NCBI GenBank assembly: GCA_950075865.1
Contig: CATMVA010000008.1
Span: 51,426 to 115,425, forward strand
From: an uncultured Oscillospiraceae bacterium
GTDB lineage: Bacteria; Bacillota; Clostridia; Oscillospirales; Oscillospiraceae
Length of the DNA stretch: 64,000 nucleotides
Direction: 5' to 3'
Shown here: positions 15,244 through 23,346 of the stretch, piece after piece
Position numbering within the stretch: position 1 is the stretch's first letter
How the letters are laid out: the number at the start of each line of letters is the position of its first letter
Made by a program: the position numbers and the translations under genes
Notes under the pieces: model-generated
What the model was told of the DNA's origin: nothing
Seen by the model: only the letters and a program-made list of their open reading frames with translations
Database searches by the model: none

Positions 15244-15732
15244 CTATTTTCCTTTGCAGACGGTGATCCTGTCCGCCCCCAGCCCGGTGAGGGCCGAGAC
15301 TGCCATGGAAAGCTCCAGCCGGACCTGGGGGTCGTCGCCCCCCTGGGCCACCACCAGGGCTCCCCGGTAGGTGGGGCCCACGCTCTGGAGCTCCACCGGC
15401 TCCTCGTTTCCCGCCCCCTTGGAGACCGTGACGGTCTGGGATTCCTGGGCGTTTCCGTCCCGGGCAAGGACCCTGCGGGGGCCCGATTCCAGGGTGAGGA
15501 TCACCGACACCTCCCCCGCCCCCTCGATTTTGGAGAGGGCCCGCTCCAGCTGTGCTTCCATGGTCCGGCTGTCAAAGAGGCTGTCAGCCGGGCCGGATGA
15601 GACAGGGACGGCCTCCCCTTTGTCCGGCGTGGGCCAGATGAGGAGCAGAGCCCCCACCAGGGCCACTAAAAAAACGTATTTGTACTGTCCCAGCTTTTTC
15701 AGGGCCTCGCGGGCCCGCTCGTTTCCCTTCAT
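15244..15732 (-). CDS. spoIIIAG: Stage III sporulation protein AG
   Basis: 162-aa ring-forming protein of the SpoIIIA-SpoIIQ complex. One transmembrane helix (YKYVFLVALVGALLLIW, about residues 18-34), then LERALSKIEGAGEVSVILTLESG and the PTYRGALVVAQGGDDP motif of SpoIIIAG. The ATG at 15732 overlaps the spoIIIAF stop in ATGA and is preceded by AGGAGGAGGG; longer frames upstream are discarded. Confidence 0.96.
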   Translation of the reverse strand: MKGNERAREALKKLGQYKYVFLVALVGALLLIWPTPDKGEAVPVSSGPADSLFDSRTMEAQLERALSKIEGAGEVSVILTLESGPRRVLARDGNAQESQTVTVSKGAGNEEPVELQSVGPTYRGALVVAQGGDDPQVRLELSMAVSALTGLGADRITVCKGK

Positions 15733-16211
15733 GATCCCTCCTCCTGATAGCTCTGACGTTCCGGGGGGATGTTCAGTTCCTCCGCCACAGCCCGTTCCAG
15801 AGCCTGTCGTCCTTCCCCGGTCCAGCTTCCCGTGAGCTCCACCGACCAGGGCACCGGCCAGCCGGAGGGGTCCTCCGCCACGGTCACGGCGGCCCGGGTC
15901 ACCCGGCACCCCAGGGACTGGCCTTTGTCCACAATATATGCGCCTGTCTTTTTGGCTATGAGGATTTTCAGCGCCTCCTCCCCACTTTCCTCGGCCTCGG
16001 TCTGGGTGAGGGCCCCCAGGGCGGCCCAGTCGGGAGAGAGGGCAGCCGGGTCAAGCCTTACCACCGGACGGAGGACAGCCAGTAGAAGGACCAGTCCGCA
16101 CACCAGTTTCCCCACCTTTTTCACCGTGCCCTCGGGGGTAAGGGACTGGGCCAGAGCGGCCGCCAGGGCGGCCGCCGTGATGCCCAGGATCCAGCTTTTC
16201 AGAAATTCCAT
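15729..16211 (-). CDS. spoIIIAF: Stage III sporulation protein AF
   Basis: 160-aa protein starting MEFLKSWILGITAAALAAAL with two transmembrane helices in the first 55 residues (second: KLVCGLVLLLAVLRPVV) and a soluble C-terminal domain ending in the NIPPERQ segment. Start by TGATG overlap with spoIIIAE (ATG at 16211). The open frame extends far upstream but is only a shadow of spoIIIAE/AD. Confidence 0.94.
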   Translation of the reverse strand: MEFLKSWILGITAAALAAALAQSLTPEGTVKKVGKLVCGLVLLLAVLRPVVRLDPAALSPDWAALGALTQTEAEESGEEALKILIAKKTGAYIVDKGQSLGCRVTRAAVTVAEDPSGWPVPWSVELTGSWTGEGRQALERAVAEELNIPPERQSYQEEGS

Positions 16212-17278
16212 CAGCCGCCCACCGCCTTCATGGATATCAGCAGGGCCACGTAGAGGATGACCCCGGCGCTCCCCACCATGCCCATCAGGAGGGCGAATGC
16301 CCCCACCATGGCGTCCATCAGGCTGGTCACCGGGCCGGAACAGACCGTGTCGGTCAGGGCGGCACAGAGCTTGTAGATGAGATAGTGGCACCCCAGTTGA
16401 AGGAAGGGCCCAAGGCAGAGCGCCAGCACGGCCAGAAGGCCGATGACCCCCACCGTGCCCTTCAGGGCGCCGGCCCCGGCGGCCACGGTCTCGGCGGCGT
16501 CCGAGAGAATGCCGCCCACCACCGGGATCATACCTGAGAGCACGGTCTTGGCAGTCTTCTGGGCCAGGGCGTCGGCTGTTCCGGCCACCGAGGTGGTCAC
16601 CGACAGGTAGAGAACGAAGCCGGTGAGGAGGGCTGAGAGCAGGCCCCCTGCCACCCATTTCAGAAGGGAGGCCACACGGGCAAGGCCACTGTTGTCCAGG
16701 GCGGTCCGGGCGGCCGAGGCGCATACGTAGCCGTAGACCAGGGGCAGGATGAGCCGCCGGGCCACAGTGATGAGCAGGTTCAGGAAGAGCAGGGCCGCCC
16801 CCTGCCGGGCCACGGCGGCCCCCGGTGTGCCCGAGGCGGCGCTGACGGCGGTCACCACAGGCAGGAGGATTTTGGAGAAGCCGTCCAGGCGGGCCAGGGT
16901 CTCCTGGCCCAGGCCCATGAGGGCATTGACGTCGGTGACCGCGATGGCGGTGACAGCCACCGTTCCGGCCAGGCGGACCGGGTCCAGACCGCCCAGGGTC
17001 AGGGTGTCCCGCCCCACATCGCACAGGGCGCAGAGCAGGGCCACCGCCAGAAGAAGCAGGCCGCTCCGGCCCGCCCGGCGCAGGGCACTGACAAACTCCC
17101 CGCTGCCCGTATCCAGGATGGTCAGAACCCCCTGGCCGAAGCTGTCGCCGGTGAGCTCGTCCACATTCAGGTAGCCCCCCAGGTAGCCCTGGGCGGCCTG
17201 CTCCAGGCCGGACAGGCCAACCGAGTCGGAGAGCTCGTCCGCCCGGGCCGGGGGGCTCAGGAGGAGCAGGAGGAACAA
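16211..17278 (-). CDS. spoIIIAE: Stage III sporulation protein AE
   Basis: Polytopic membrane protein with a secreted-type N-terminus (VLFLLLLLSPPARADE) followed by the region LEQAAQGYLGGYLNVDEL and about seven hydrophobic helices; family segment GMIPVVGGILSDAAETV is clear. The start is uncertain: no ATG or GTG is in frame between the spoIIIAD coding end and the signal peptide, so the TTG at 17278 is taken (355 aa; B. subtilis protein is about 400 aa). Its first codons lie just after the spoIIIAD stop, which suggests coupled translation. Confidence 0.88.
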   Translation of the reverse strand: MFLLLLLSPPARADELSDSVGLSGLEQAAQGYLGGYLNVDELTGDSFGQGVLTILDTGSGEFVSALRRAGRSGLLLLAVALLCALCDVGRDTLTLGGLDPVRLAGTVAVTAIAVTDVNALMGLGQETLARLDGFSKILLPVVTAVSAASGTPGAAVARQGAALLFLNLLITVARRLILPLVYGYVCASAARTALDNSGLARVASLLKWVAGGLLSALLTGFVLYLSVTTSVAGTADALAQKTAKTVLSGMIPVVGGILSDAAETVAAGAGALKGTVGVIGLLAVLALCLGPFLQLGCHYLIYKLCAALTDTVCSGPVTSLMDAMVGAFALLMGMVGSAGVILYVALLISMKAVGG

Positions 17279-17283
17279 TACGG

Positions 17284-17667
17284 CTACAAGAGCCCTTCCA
17301 AGGCTTCCAGCACGGCCTGGGCCAGGGGGAGAACGCAGAGGAGGGCCAGCGCGGTGCCGGCGGTCTCCAGAAAGGCGGCCAGGCTCCCCTCCCCCGCGTC
17401 TTTGCAGACCGCCGAGGCAAGGCGGGTCACCACCCCGATGCCCACCGTTTTCCACACGGGCTTCCAGACCTCGGGGGCGAGGCCGGCGGTCCGGGAGAGG
17501 GCGTCGGCCGCCCCCCGGAGGGCGGAGAGGGCGCCGGCGGCTCCCCACAGCAGGATGGCACCCGCCGCCAGGGCCAGGACGGCCGAGATAGCGGGGACCT
17601 CTTTTTTCAGCACCAGGGCGCACAGGGCGGCGGTCACCGCCAGGGCAGAAAGCTTGAAAATATCCAT
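17284..17667 (-). CDS. spoIIIAD: Stage III sporulation protein AD
   Basis: 127-aa membrane protein, starting MDIFKLSALAVTAALCALVL, with four predicted helices and the conserved TVGIGVVTRLASAVCKDAGEG then AFLETAGTALALL pattern of SpoIIIAD. It follows spoIIIAC by 3 bases. Confidence 0.95.
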   Translation of the reverse strand: MDIFKLSALAVTAALCALVLKKEVPAISAVLALAAGAILLWGAAGALSALRGAADALSRTAGLAPEVWKPVWKTVGIGVVTRLASAVCKDAGEGSLAAFLETAGTALALLCVLPLAQAVLEALEGLL

Positions 17668-17670
17668 CTC

Positions 17671-17865
17671 TCACAGTCCAAACAGCTCCTTCACCAGGAG
17701 GAAGAGGTCGCTGATCTTCTGCACGACCATCATCAGCACCACCACCAAACCGGCCAGGGTGGTGAGCATGGCCTGCTCATCCCGCCCCGACCGGGAGAGG
17801 ACCTGGTTGAGGACGGCCACCAGGATACCGATGGCCGCAATGCGGAAGATGAAATCCACGTCCAT
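17671..17865 (-). CDS. spoIIIAC: Stage III sporulation protein AC
   Basis: 64-aa protein with two hydrophobic helices: IFRIAAIGILVAVLNQVL and MLTTLAGLVVVLMMVV, separated by a short charged loop (SRSGRDEQA), and the IGDLF-like ending KISDLFLLVKELFGL. Matches SpoIIIAC in size and layout, between AB and AD. Confidence 0.95.
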   Translation of the reverse strand: MDVDFIFRIAAIGILVAVLNQVLSRSGRDEQAMLTTLAGLVVVLMMVVQKISDLFLLVKELFGL

Positions 17866-17881
17866 AGAAGTTCCCCCTGTA

Positions 17882-18394
17882 TCACAAAAGTAAAATGGTC
17901 AGAAAGGCGCCCAGGGCAAAGCCCAAGGCGGTGTAGGTCCGTCCCTTGCTCCCCGATTCGGACCGGGCGGCCGAGCGGCTCTCCTCCAAATCCCGGCGGA
18001 GGGCCCGGAGGGCGGAGAGCTGTTCCTCCCAGCCGTAGCGCCCCAGGACGCCCCCCAGGCGCTTCAGGTTCTCCAGATCATGGGGGGAGAGGCAGCCTGG
18101 GCTGGCTTTCAGGGCAGCTGTCCAGATGGCCTCGAAGGGGAGCTCCCCCAGCCGGTCCAGGCCCCGGAGGGTGTTTGCGAAGACCCCTCCCGCCGGGGGC
18201 AGGGCGTTGCGGGACAGTCGTTCCAGCAGATCGGGCATGGAGGGCAGAGAGAAGGCCAGCTCCCCCTCCAGTAATCTGAGGGCGGCCAGCCAAGCCTCCA
18301 GGTCCCGGACCCGTCCCAGGAGGCCCCCGGAGACCTTGAGTCCCCACCAAGCGCCGCAGCCGATGAGAAGGGCCGCCCCCATCAGCTTTGCCAT
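17882..18394 (-). CDS. spoIIIAB: Stage III sporulation protein AB
   Basis: 170-aa protein with an N-terminal helix (MGAALLIGCGAWWGL), the LRLLEGELAFSLPSMPDLLERL motif characteristic of SpoIIIAB (GspF-like helical domain) and a C-terminal helix GFALGAFLTILLL. The start lies 13 bases inside spoIIIAA. Confidence 0.95.
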   Translation of the reverse strand: MAKLMGAALLIGCGAWWGLKVSGGLLGRVRDLEAWLAALRLLEGELAFSLPSMPDLLERLSRNALPPAGGVFANTLRGLDRLGELPFEAIWTAALKASPGCLSPHDLENLKRLGGVLGRYGWEEQLSALRALRRDLEESRSAARSESGSKGRTYTALGFALGAFLTILLL

Positions 18395-19263
18395 GGCAGC
18401 TCCTCCACCCGGTACTCCCGCCCCCGGCCGATGACCACCGCACGGGGGAAGACCCGGCTCTCCAGCAGGCTCCGGTAGAGGGGTTTGGCCCTCAGGTCCT
18501 CCACGCCAGAGGCGTGGGCAGTGGCCAGCAGCTTCACGCCGCAGTTGGCGCAGCTCTCCAGGGCCCGGAGGTCGGCGGGGTCAGTGATCTCGTCGCAGCA
18601 GAGGATCCTGGGATTCATGCCCCGGAGGAGCATCAGAAGGCCTTTGGCCTTGGGGCAGCCCTCCAGCACGTCGGTGTGGGGGCCCACGTCCATCTGGGGC
18701 TCCCCCTCCCAAAGGGCAGCCACCTCCCCCCGCTCGTCGCACAGGCCCACCCGGCCGGTCTGGGACAGGAGCCGGACCAGGTCCCGGAGCAGGGTGGTCT
18801 TCCCGAATCCGGGGGGTGCCAGCACCAGGGCCCCGCCGAAGGCGCCTCCGGGGGAGAGCCGGGGCAGCAGGCCGGCCCCGCAGCCGGGGACGGCGTGGGC
18901 CACCCGGAGGTCCAGGGAGGACAGGCACCGGAGGTTCTTCACCTGGCCGTTCTCGGTCCAGACACTGCCGCACAGGCCGATGCGGTGACCCCCCCGGACG
19001 GTGAACCACCCCTGCCGTACCCGCTCCAGGGCGGTGTGAGCGCTGGCCTGGGTGGCGATCTCCACCGTCAGCTCTAGGTCCCGGCGGGTGATCTTCCCCT
19101 CCCCCGGCAGGGGGAGTTCGGAGCGCTCCACCGTGACGGTGGGCTCCCGCCCCGCCCGAAGGCGGAGCTCCTCACACCGGCGGCGGAGCAGGGGCGGCAG
19201 GGCCCGTGCCCGCTCCCGGAGGGCCGGGGGCAGCAGGGCGGTGACTTCCTCAAAGCTGTCCAT
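18382..19263 (-). CDS. spoIIIAA: Stage III sporulation protein AA (secretion-type ATPase)
   Basis: Cytoplasmic ATPase of the SpoIIIA complex, related to type II/IV secretion ATPases. Walker A APPGFGKTTLLRDL (about residues 149-158), Walker B ILCCDEITD, and the preceding GHRIGLCGSV motif. Two ATGs are possible (19269 and 19263); the inner one has AGGAGG nine bases upstream and is used, giving 293 aa. It is the first gene of the operon, behind a sigma-E-like promoter. Confidence 0.95.
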   Translation of the reverse strand: MDSFEEVTALLPPALRERARALPPLLRRRCEELRLRAGREPTVTVERSELPLPGEGKITRRDLELTVEIATQASAHTALERVRQGWFTVRGGHRIGLCGSVWTENGQVKNLRCLSSLDLRVAHAVPGCGAGLLPRLSPGGAFGGALVLAPPGFGKTTLLRDLVRLLSQTGRVGLCDERGEVAALWEGEPQMDVGPHTDVLEGCPKAKGLLMLLRGMNPRILCCDEITDPADLRALESCANCGVKLLATAHASGVEDLRAKPLYRSLLESRVFPRAVVIGRGREYRVEELPWQS

Positions 19264-19292
19264 GGGCATGTCCCTCCTCCTTGATACAGGAA

Positions 19293-19321
19293 TATGTATG
19301 AGGGCTCGTCCCCGTTTATGC
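19293..19321 (-). promoter_or_regulatory. Candidate sigma-E promoter of the spoIIIA operon
   Basis: On the minus strand GCATAAA (19321-19315) and CATACATA (19300-19293) are separated by 14 bases. Sigma-E promoters have an ATA-containing -35 and a CATACAnT-like -10; the match is 7 of 8 in the -10. The spoIIIA operon is sigma-E dependent in B. subtilis. Confidence 0.65.
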
Positions 19322-19330
19322 CTGGAAACA

Positions 19331-19369
19331 AAAAAGCTCCCCTTCCTCTGTGAGGAAGGGGAGCTTTTT
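19331..19369. terminator. Intrinsic terminator after the pilus-like cluster
   Basis: AAAAAGCTCCCCTTCCTC (19331-19348) pairs perfectly with 19352-19369 around a TGT loop. On the minus strand the stem is followed by a T-run, ending transcription from pilT just before the spoIIIA promoter. Confidence 0.92.
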
Positions 19370-19384
19370 CTTTTTCCGATTTTC

Positions 19385-20443
19385 TCAGCCCATACGGCGC
19401 TTGAGCTGCTCAGGGTTATCGGCGTACTGGAGGGCTACGTCGGCAGTGATGCGGCCGCCCCGGTACAGGTCCAGGATGGACTGGTCCATGGTGATCATGC
19501 CCTCGTCGGCGCCGGCGGCGATGGCCGAGTCGATCTGATGGAGCTTGGAGTCCCGGATCAGGCTGCGGATGGCCGGGTTGGTGCGCATGATCTCGAAGGC
19601 AGGGACCAGGCCGCCGGCCACGTCGGGCAGGAGCTGCTGGGACACCACGGTATCCAGCACCATGCCCAGCTGGGCCCGGATCTGATCCTGCTGCTGGGGC
19701 GGGAAGGAATCCACGATCCGGTCGATGGTATTCACCGCCCCCTTGGTGTGGAGGGTGGCGATGAGCAGGTGGCCGGTCTCGGCCGCCGTCATGGCGGTAC
19801 GGATGGTCTCGTGGTCCCGCATCTCCCCCAGAAGGATCACGTCGGGGGCCTGGCGCAGGCAGGAGCGGAGGGCAGACAGGTAATCCTGCGTGTCGGTAGC
19901 GATCTCACGCTGGGAGACGATGCAGCGCTGGTTGCGGTGAAGATACTCGATGGGATCCTCCAGGGTGATAATGTGGGCCTCCCGGGTACGGTTGATCCGG
20001 TCGATGAGGCAGGCCTGGGTGGTGGACTTACCGCTGCCCGCCGTGCCGGTGACCAGCACCATACCGTGCTGGACATTAGCCAGATCCATGATCTCGTTGG
20101 GGATATTCAGGCCCAGGTAGTTGGGGATGTCGAAGGCCACCACCCGGATCACCGCGGCCAGGGAGCCCCGCTGACGGTAGGCGTTGACCCGGAACCGGGA
20201 GAGGCCGGGGACCGCGAAGGAAAAGTCGTCGTCCCCCCGGCGCAGGAAATCGTCCATGGACCGGTCGGCCTGGGCAAACAGCTCGGAGATGAGCATATTG
20301 GTCTCCCTGGGAAAGACTTTCTCCGCGCTGATGGCCTTCAGACGCTTGTCCAGCTTCTCGCTGATGGGACCGCCGGCGACGATAAAGAGGTCGGAGGCCC
20401 CGTCCTCCACTGCCCGCTTGAGATAATCCAAAAGATTTGCCAT
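19385..20443 (-). CDS. pilT: PilT-type twitching/retraction ATPase
   Basis: 352-aa hexameric AAA+-like ATPase of type IV pilus systems. N-terminal LLDYLKRAVEDGASDLFI matches the PilT start; Walker A GTAGSGKST at residues 133-141; Asp box IITLEDPIEY; Walker B ILLGEMRDHET; His box ATLHTKGAVNTIDRIVD. The AIRSLIRDSKLHQ segment near the C-terminus is the PilT AIRNLIRE motif. ATG at 20443 has AAGGAGA upstream. It is the last gene of a pilus-like cluster that has no visible PilB. Confidence 0.93.
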   Translation of the reverse strand: MANLLDYLKRAVEDGASDLFIVAGGPISEKLDKRLKAISAEKVFPRETNMLISELFAQADRSMDDFLRRGDDDFSFAVPGLSRFRVNAYRQRGSLAAVIRVVAFDIPNYLGLNIPNEIMDLANVQHGMVLVTGTAGSGKSTTQACLIDRINRTREAHIITLEDPIEYLHRNQRCIVSQREIATDTQDYLSALRSCLRQAPDVILLGEMRDHETIRTAMTAAETGHLLIATLHTKGAVNTIDRIVDSFPPQQQDQIRAQLGMVLDTVVSQQLLPDVAGGLVPAFEIMRTNPAIRSLIRDSKLHQIDSAIAAGADEGMITMDQSILDLYRGGRITADVALQYADNPEQLKRRMG

Positions 20444-20524
20444 ACTGTGTTCTCTCCTTCTTCCTGTGTTCTCCCCCGATTCGGCGGACCGGAGGTGTTT
20501 CATGTTTCCCGCGCCCCAAAGCCC

Positions 20525-20935
20525 TCAATGTTCTTCGCCGTCCCAGAGGTTCAAACTGTCGTCAAAGTCCCACTCGCCGGTGGAGACGGCCTGCCAGCGG
20601 AGAATGGTGTAGTCGTCGGTGGAGCGGACGTCCACCTCCACCCAGAGTTCCTGGGTGTCCGAGATGGGAACCATCCAGGAACAGACCGTCCCGTCCACCG
20701 TCACCCCGTCGGGCTTCTCCCCGAAGCGGAGGCGGGCCAAGATCTCCTGGGCCCGGGCATCGGCGGCGTAGTAGTTCTCCACCGCTTTGGCCGAGGCGTC
20801 GCTGAGGGCGGAATCGGCCCGGACGGTGGACAGGCTCAAAAGGGCAAAGATAGTCAGGCAGAGCACCGCGAACACGGTGAGCAGGGAAGCCCCGCCGGTG
20901 GTGGGGGGCGAAAAGCCCTTGTCCCGGTCAGCCAT
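20525..20935 (-). CDS. Membrane-anchored protein of the pilus-like cluster
   Basis: 136 aa. After a short polar N-terminus, one transmembrane helix (LLTVFAVLCLTIFALLSLST, about residues 18-37) is followed by a helical and beta-rich extracytoplasmic domain (ALSDASAKAVENYYAADARAQ, then repeated Trp-containing strands). This resembles minor pilin/PilX-like organisation, but no type III signal G-FTxxE is visible. It overlaps the upstream pseudopilin gene by 8 bases. Family not recognised. Confidence 0.75.
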   Translation of the reverse strand: MADRDKGFSPPTTGGASLLTVFAVLCLTIFALLSLSTVRADSALSDASAKAVENYYAADARAQEILARLRFGEKPDGVTVDGTVCSWMVPISDTQELWVEVDVRSTDDYTILRWQAVSTGEWDFDDSLNLWDGEEH

Positions 20936-21389
20936 TGGGGATCACCCCCTTCTGCCAGAAAATCTCAATGGAAAAGAGACTCTCCATCTCTCCGCGCTCC
21001 CAGGCAAAAGCCTCCACATTGGCCTTGCCCAGACCGTCCAGGCTGCTGTCCAGCTCCATGACACGGAGGGTGTAGCTGCTGGAGACCGGCCGATCCCCGT
21101 CGGAGAAGATCTGCCAGTTTTCGTCATATCCTTCAAACCAGCCAAAGCCATCCCGCTGCACAGGTTCGGTCCCGTTGACCTGGGTCATGGCCGACTTCAG
21201 GTCCCCGCCGTTGTGGCGGATCATCTCGGCCACCGATTGACAGAGCACCACAGCCTGATCCCGTGCCTGGGCCCGGCGGGAGAGCCGGTCCGACTCCACG
21301 AAGGCCTGAAGACAGAGGGCAGCGCACAGGGCGAAGACAACGGTCATCACCATCAGCTCCATCATGGTCAGGGGGGCTTTCCGCCTCAT
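20928..21389 (-). CDS. Pseudopilin-like protein
   Basis: 153 aa. The N-terminus MRRKAPLTMMELMVMTVVFA looks like a type IV prepilin: short positive leader, then Thr-x-x-Glu-Leu and a hydrophobic helix, with Ala-Pro-Leu where the usual Gly-Phe precedes the cut. The Glu at +5-like position is kept. A globular domain follows. Overlaps neighbours by 4 and 8 bases. The prepilin peptidase is not in the window. Confidence 0.75.
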   Translation of the reverse strand: MRRKAPLTMMELMVMTVVFALCAALCLQAFVESDRLSRRAQARDQAVVLCQSVAEMIRHNGGDLKSAMTQVNGTEPVQRDGFGWFEGYDENWQIFSDGDRPVSSSYTLRVMELDSSLDGLGKANVEAFAWERGEMESLFSIEIFWQKGVIPNG

Positions 21390-21874
21390 GCTGCTCCCCC
21401 CTCTCCGCTGCGCAGGGCCACATAGAGGGTGGTGATCTGCCGCTGGGGATCCAGCAGGTCGATGGTAAGAAGGCCGTCCGTCAGATTCAGACGCATCCAG
21501 TCGCAGGCCATGACCTTCTCCCCATCCTCGGGGGACATCTCCAACCCCTCCTCGCTGTAAAGCTCCATGAGCCAGCCGTCGTGGTAGTAGACCCGCGTCA
21601 CGTACTCCGGTTCCTCGCTGTCCCGGAGTACCAGGGCCTTGGTCTCCCCGAAGACCTCCAGGCTGACGCCGCCGGCGGCGTCGGACTGCCGCAGGCGGGT
21701 GGATACATACTGGACGCAGGTGCGGCGGTCATAGGCCGTGTTGTCCCGCTCGGTCATGCAGCGGTAGGCGTTGGCTCCGGTGAGGAGCACGGTCAGCACA
21801 CAGACGGCGAAGACGCCGAAGAGCAACAGGACGGCCAGGGTATCGATATGATGTTGTATGGAATGTTTCTTCAT
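21386..21874 (-). CDS. DUF4860-like membrane-anchored protein
   Basis: 162 aa with one N-terminal helix (TLAVLLLFGVFAVCVLTVLL) and an extracellular domain containing RTCVQYVSTRLRQSDAAGGV and a VYYHDGWLMELYSEEG segment. This pattern matches DUF4860 proteins that accompany Clostridial pilus-like clusters, as I recall them. Overlaps both neighbours by 4 bases. Likely a pilus-tip or assembly component by context only. Confidence 0.72.
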   Translation of the reverse strand: MKKHSIQHHIDTLAVLLLFGVFAVCVLTVLLTGANAYRCMTERDNTAYDRRTCVQYVSTRLRQSDAAGGVSLEVFGETKALVLRDSEEPEYVTRVYYHDGWLMELYSEEGLEMSPEDGEKVMACDWMRLNLTDGLLTIDLLDPQRQITTLYVALRSGEGGAA

Positions 21875-22194
21875 GGCTCAACTTCCAATACAGTGATATC
21901 GGGCATCAGGTTTTCGGCGAAGATGTCGTAGTAGACCACATAGGTCTCCTCGTCCACCTGGATGCCGTAGTGCTCCTTTAAGTAATCCAGGTCAGGGGGA
22001 TAGATCCCCTCGGCGGCGTAGCAGGCCACACAGCCCCGGCGGAGGGCCTCCTCCAGCTGGCGCTTGCTCTCCTCCCTGCTGTCCCGGTCCAGGCCGTTCA
22101 CTGCCGAAGCGAAGCCCATCAGCAGGAGGGCTCCCGCCACGGGAAGGGCCAGCAGGCGGAGCAGCCGTCCCAAAACATTCTCTTCTCTTCTCAT
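21871..22194 (-). CDS. Small membrane-anchored protein of the pilus-like cluster
   Basis: 107 aa, one N-terminal helix (LLRLLALPVAGALLLMGFASAV), then a charged helix with a CVACYAAEG segment and the YPPDLDYLKEHYGIQVD motif. The YPPDLDYL-type segment resembles the C-terminal part of bacterial pseudopilins of the GspG kind. No recognised family; position between pilC and the DUF4860-like gene suggests a pilus-related role. Confidence 0.7.
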   Translation of the reverse strand: MRREENVLGRLLRLLALPVAGALLLMGFASAVNGLDRDSREESKRQLEEALRRGCVACYAAEGIYPPDLDYLKEHYGIQVDEETYVVYYDIFAENLMPDITVLEVEP

Positions 22195-22198
22195 AGGC

Positions 22199-23239
22199 TC
22201 ACCCGATGGCGGACATGATGTGGGCCAGAGGGAGCATCACCGAGAGCAGGATGGCACCCACCAGCACGGAGCAGGCCAGGACCAGAGCGGGCTCCACCCG
22301 GCTCACCGTATCCTCCAGGGCCTCCTCCCCCTCCTGGGCCAGGTTGGCGGCGATACGCTCCATGGCGGCGTCGGTGGAGCCGCTGCGCTGGCCCAACTCC
22401 ACCAGGCGGCTGTCACCGGGGGACAGGATGCCGGCCGAACGCAGGGCATCCCCCAGGGAGGCCCCGCCCTCCAACCGGGTCCGGCAGTCCCGGCACCGCC
22501 CGGCGGCGCCGGGCACATCCTCCATCAGGCTGCCGGCCAGGTCCAGGGACTCCTCTACGGGAAGGCCGCTCTGCAGTGCCATGGCCAGGGCCTGGGCCAG
22601 GCGGGCGTTGTTCATCTTGCGGGAGACCCCCTTGTCCCCCCGGCCTTTCCGCCAGAGGGCCAGGACCTTCTCCCGGACGCCGGGCGCTCCGGCGAAGAGG
22701 AGCAGGAACAGGACCGCCAGGGCCAGCACCGCCCAGAGCACGGGCATGGCCGAGCCCAGCCACCGGCCGATGGTCAGCAGCCCCCCGGCCACGCCGGTAA
22801 GCCGGCCGCCCAGGGAGGCGTAAACATCGTTGAAAATGGGAAGGACCCGCACCAGAAGCACCGCGATGACCACCAGCATGAGCACCAGCATCACCGCCGG
22901 GTAGAGCAGGGCGCTTTTCAGCCGCCGGTCCATCCGGGCCCGGCTCTCGTAGAAACGGGCCAGGGCAGAAAGGGCCTCCTCCTGCCGGCCGGAGCGCTCG
23001 CCCACCTCCACCAGGCCGCAGACGTAGGCGGGGAACGCCTCGGTCTTCCGCATGGCGGCGGACAAGCTCTCCCCCTTCTCGGTCTGGGCGGCCATGCCGG
23101 CCAAGAGCTTCCGGTCGTTTCCGCCGCTCTCCTCGGCCATGAGGGAAAGACCCTCGGACACCGTGATCCCGGCGTGGATCAGCATGGCCATCTCCTGGGC
23201 CAGCGAGGAAATCTGGATGGGGGAAAGTTTTTGTTTCAT
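22199..23239 (-). CDS. pilC: PilC/GspF-type inner membrane platform protein
   Basis: 346-aa type II secretion F domain protein with two repeats: first FxxLAxMLxAGI-type segment (SLAQEMAMLIHAGITVSEGL, about residues 12-31) with GLVEVGERSGRQEEAL, and second (ARLAQALAMALQSGLPVEESL) with VELGQRSGSTDAAM. Three transmembrane helices at about 113-135, 165-185 and 315-340. First gene of the minus-strand cluster, so the operon is pilC - four small proteins - pilT. Confidence 0.92.
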   Translation of the reverse strand: MKQKLSPIQISSLAQEMAMLIHAGITVSEGLSLMAEESGGNDRKLLAGMAAQTEKGESLSAAMRKTEAFPAYVCGLVEVGERSGRQEEALSALARFYESRARMDRRLKSALLYPAVMLVLMLVVIAVLLVRVLPIFNDVYASLGGRLTGVAGGLLTIGRWLGSAMPVLWAVLALAVLFLLLFAGAPGVREKVLALWRKGRGDKGVSRKMNNARLAQALAMALQSGLPVEESLDLAGSLMEDVPGAAGRCRDCRTRLEGGASLGDALRSAGILSPGDSRLVELGQRSGSTDAAMERIAANLAQEGEEALEDTVSRVEPALVLACSVLVGAILLSVMLPLAHIMSAIG

Positions 23240-23283
23240 GGTCTCGCCTCACAGTCTTTCTGAATAAAGGGGCACAGTAATAT

Positions 23284-23316
23284 AAATGGGCTTGCGGCGA
23301 TACCGCAAGCCCATTT
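23284..23316. terminator. Stem-loop terminator after the transglutaminase gene
   Basis: AAATGGGCTTGCGG (23284-23297) pairs perfectly with CCGCAAGCCCATTT (23303-23316). The T-run is weak on the minus strand, so efficiency is uncertain. Confidence 0.7.
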
Positions 23317-23346
23317 TACTCCATTTTTGACGATTCGTAAATAGTT

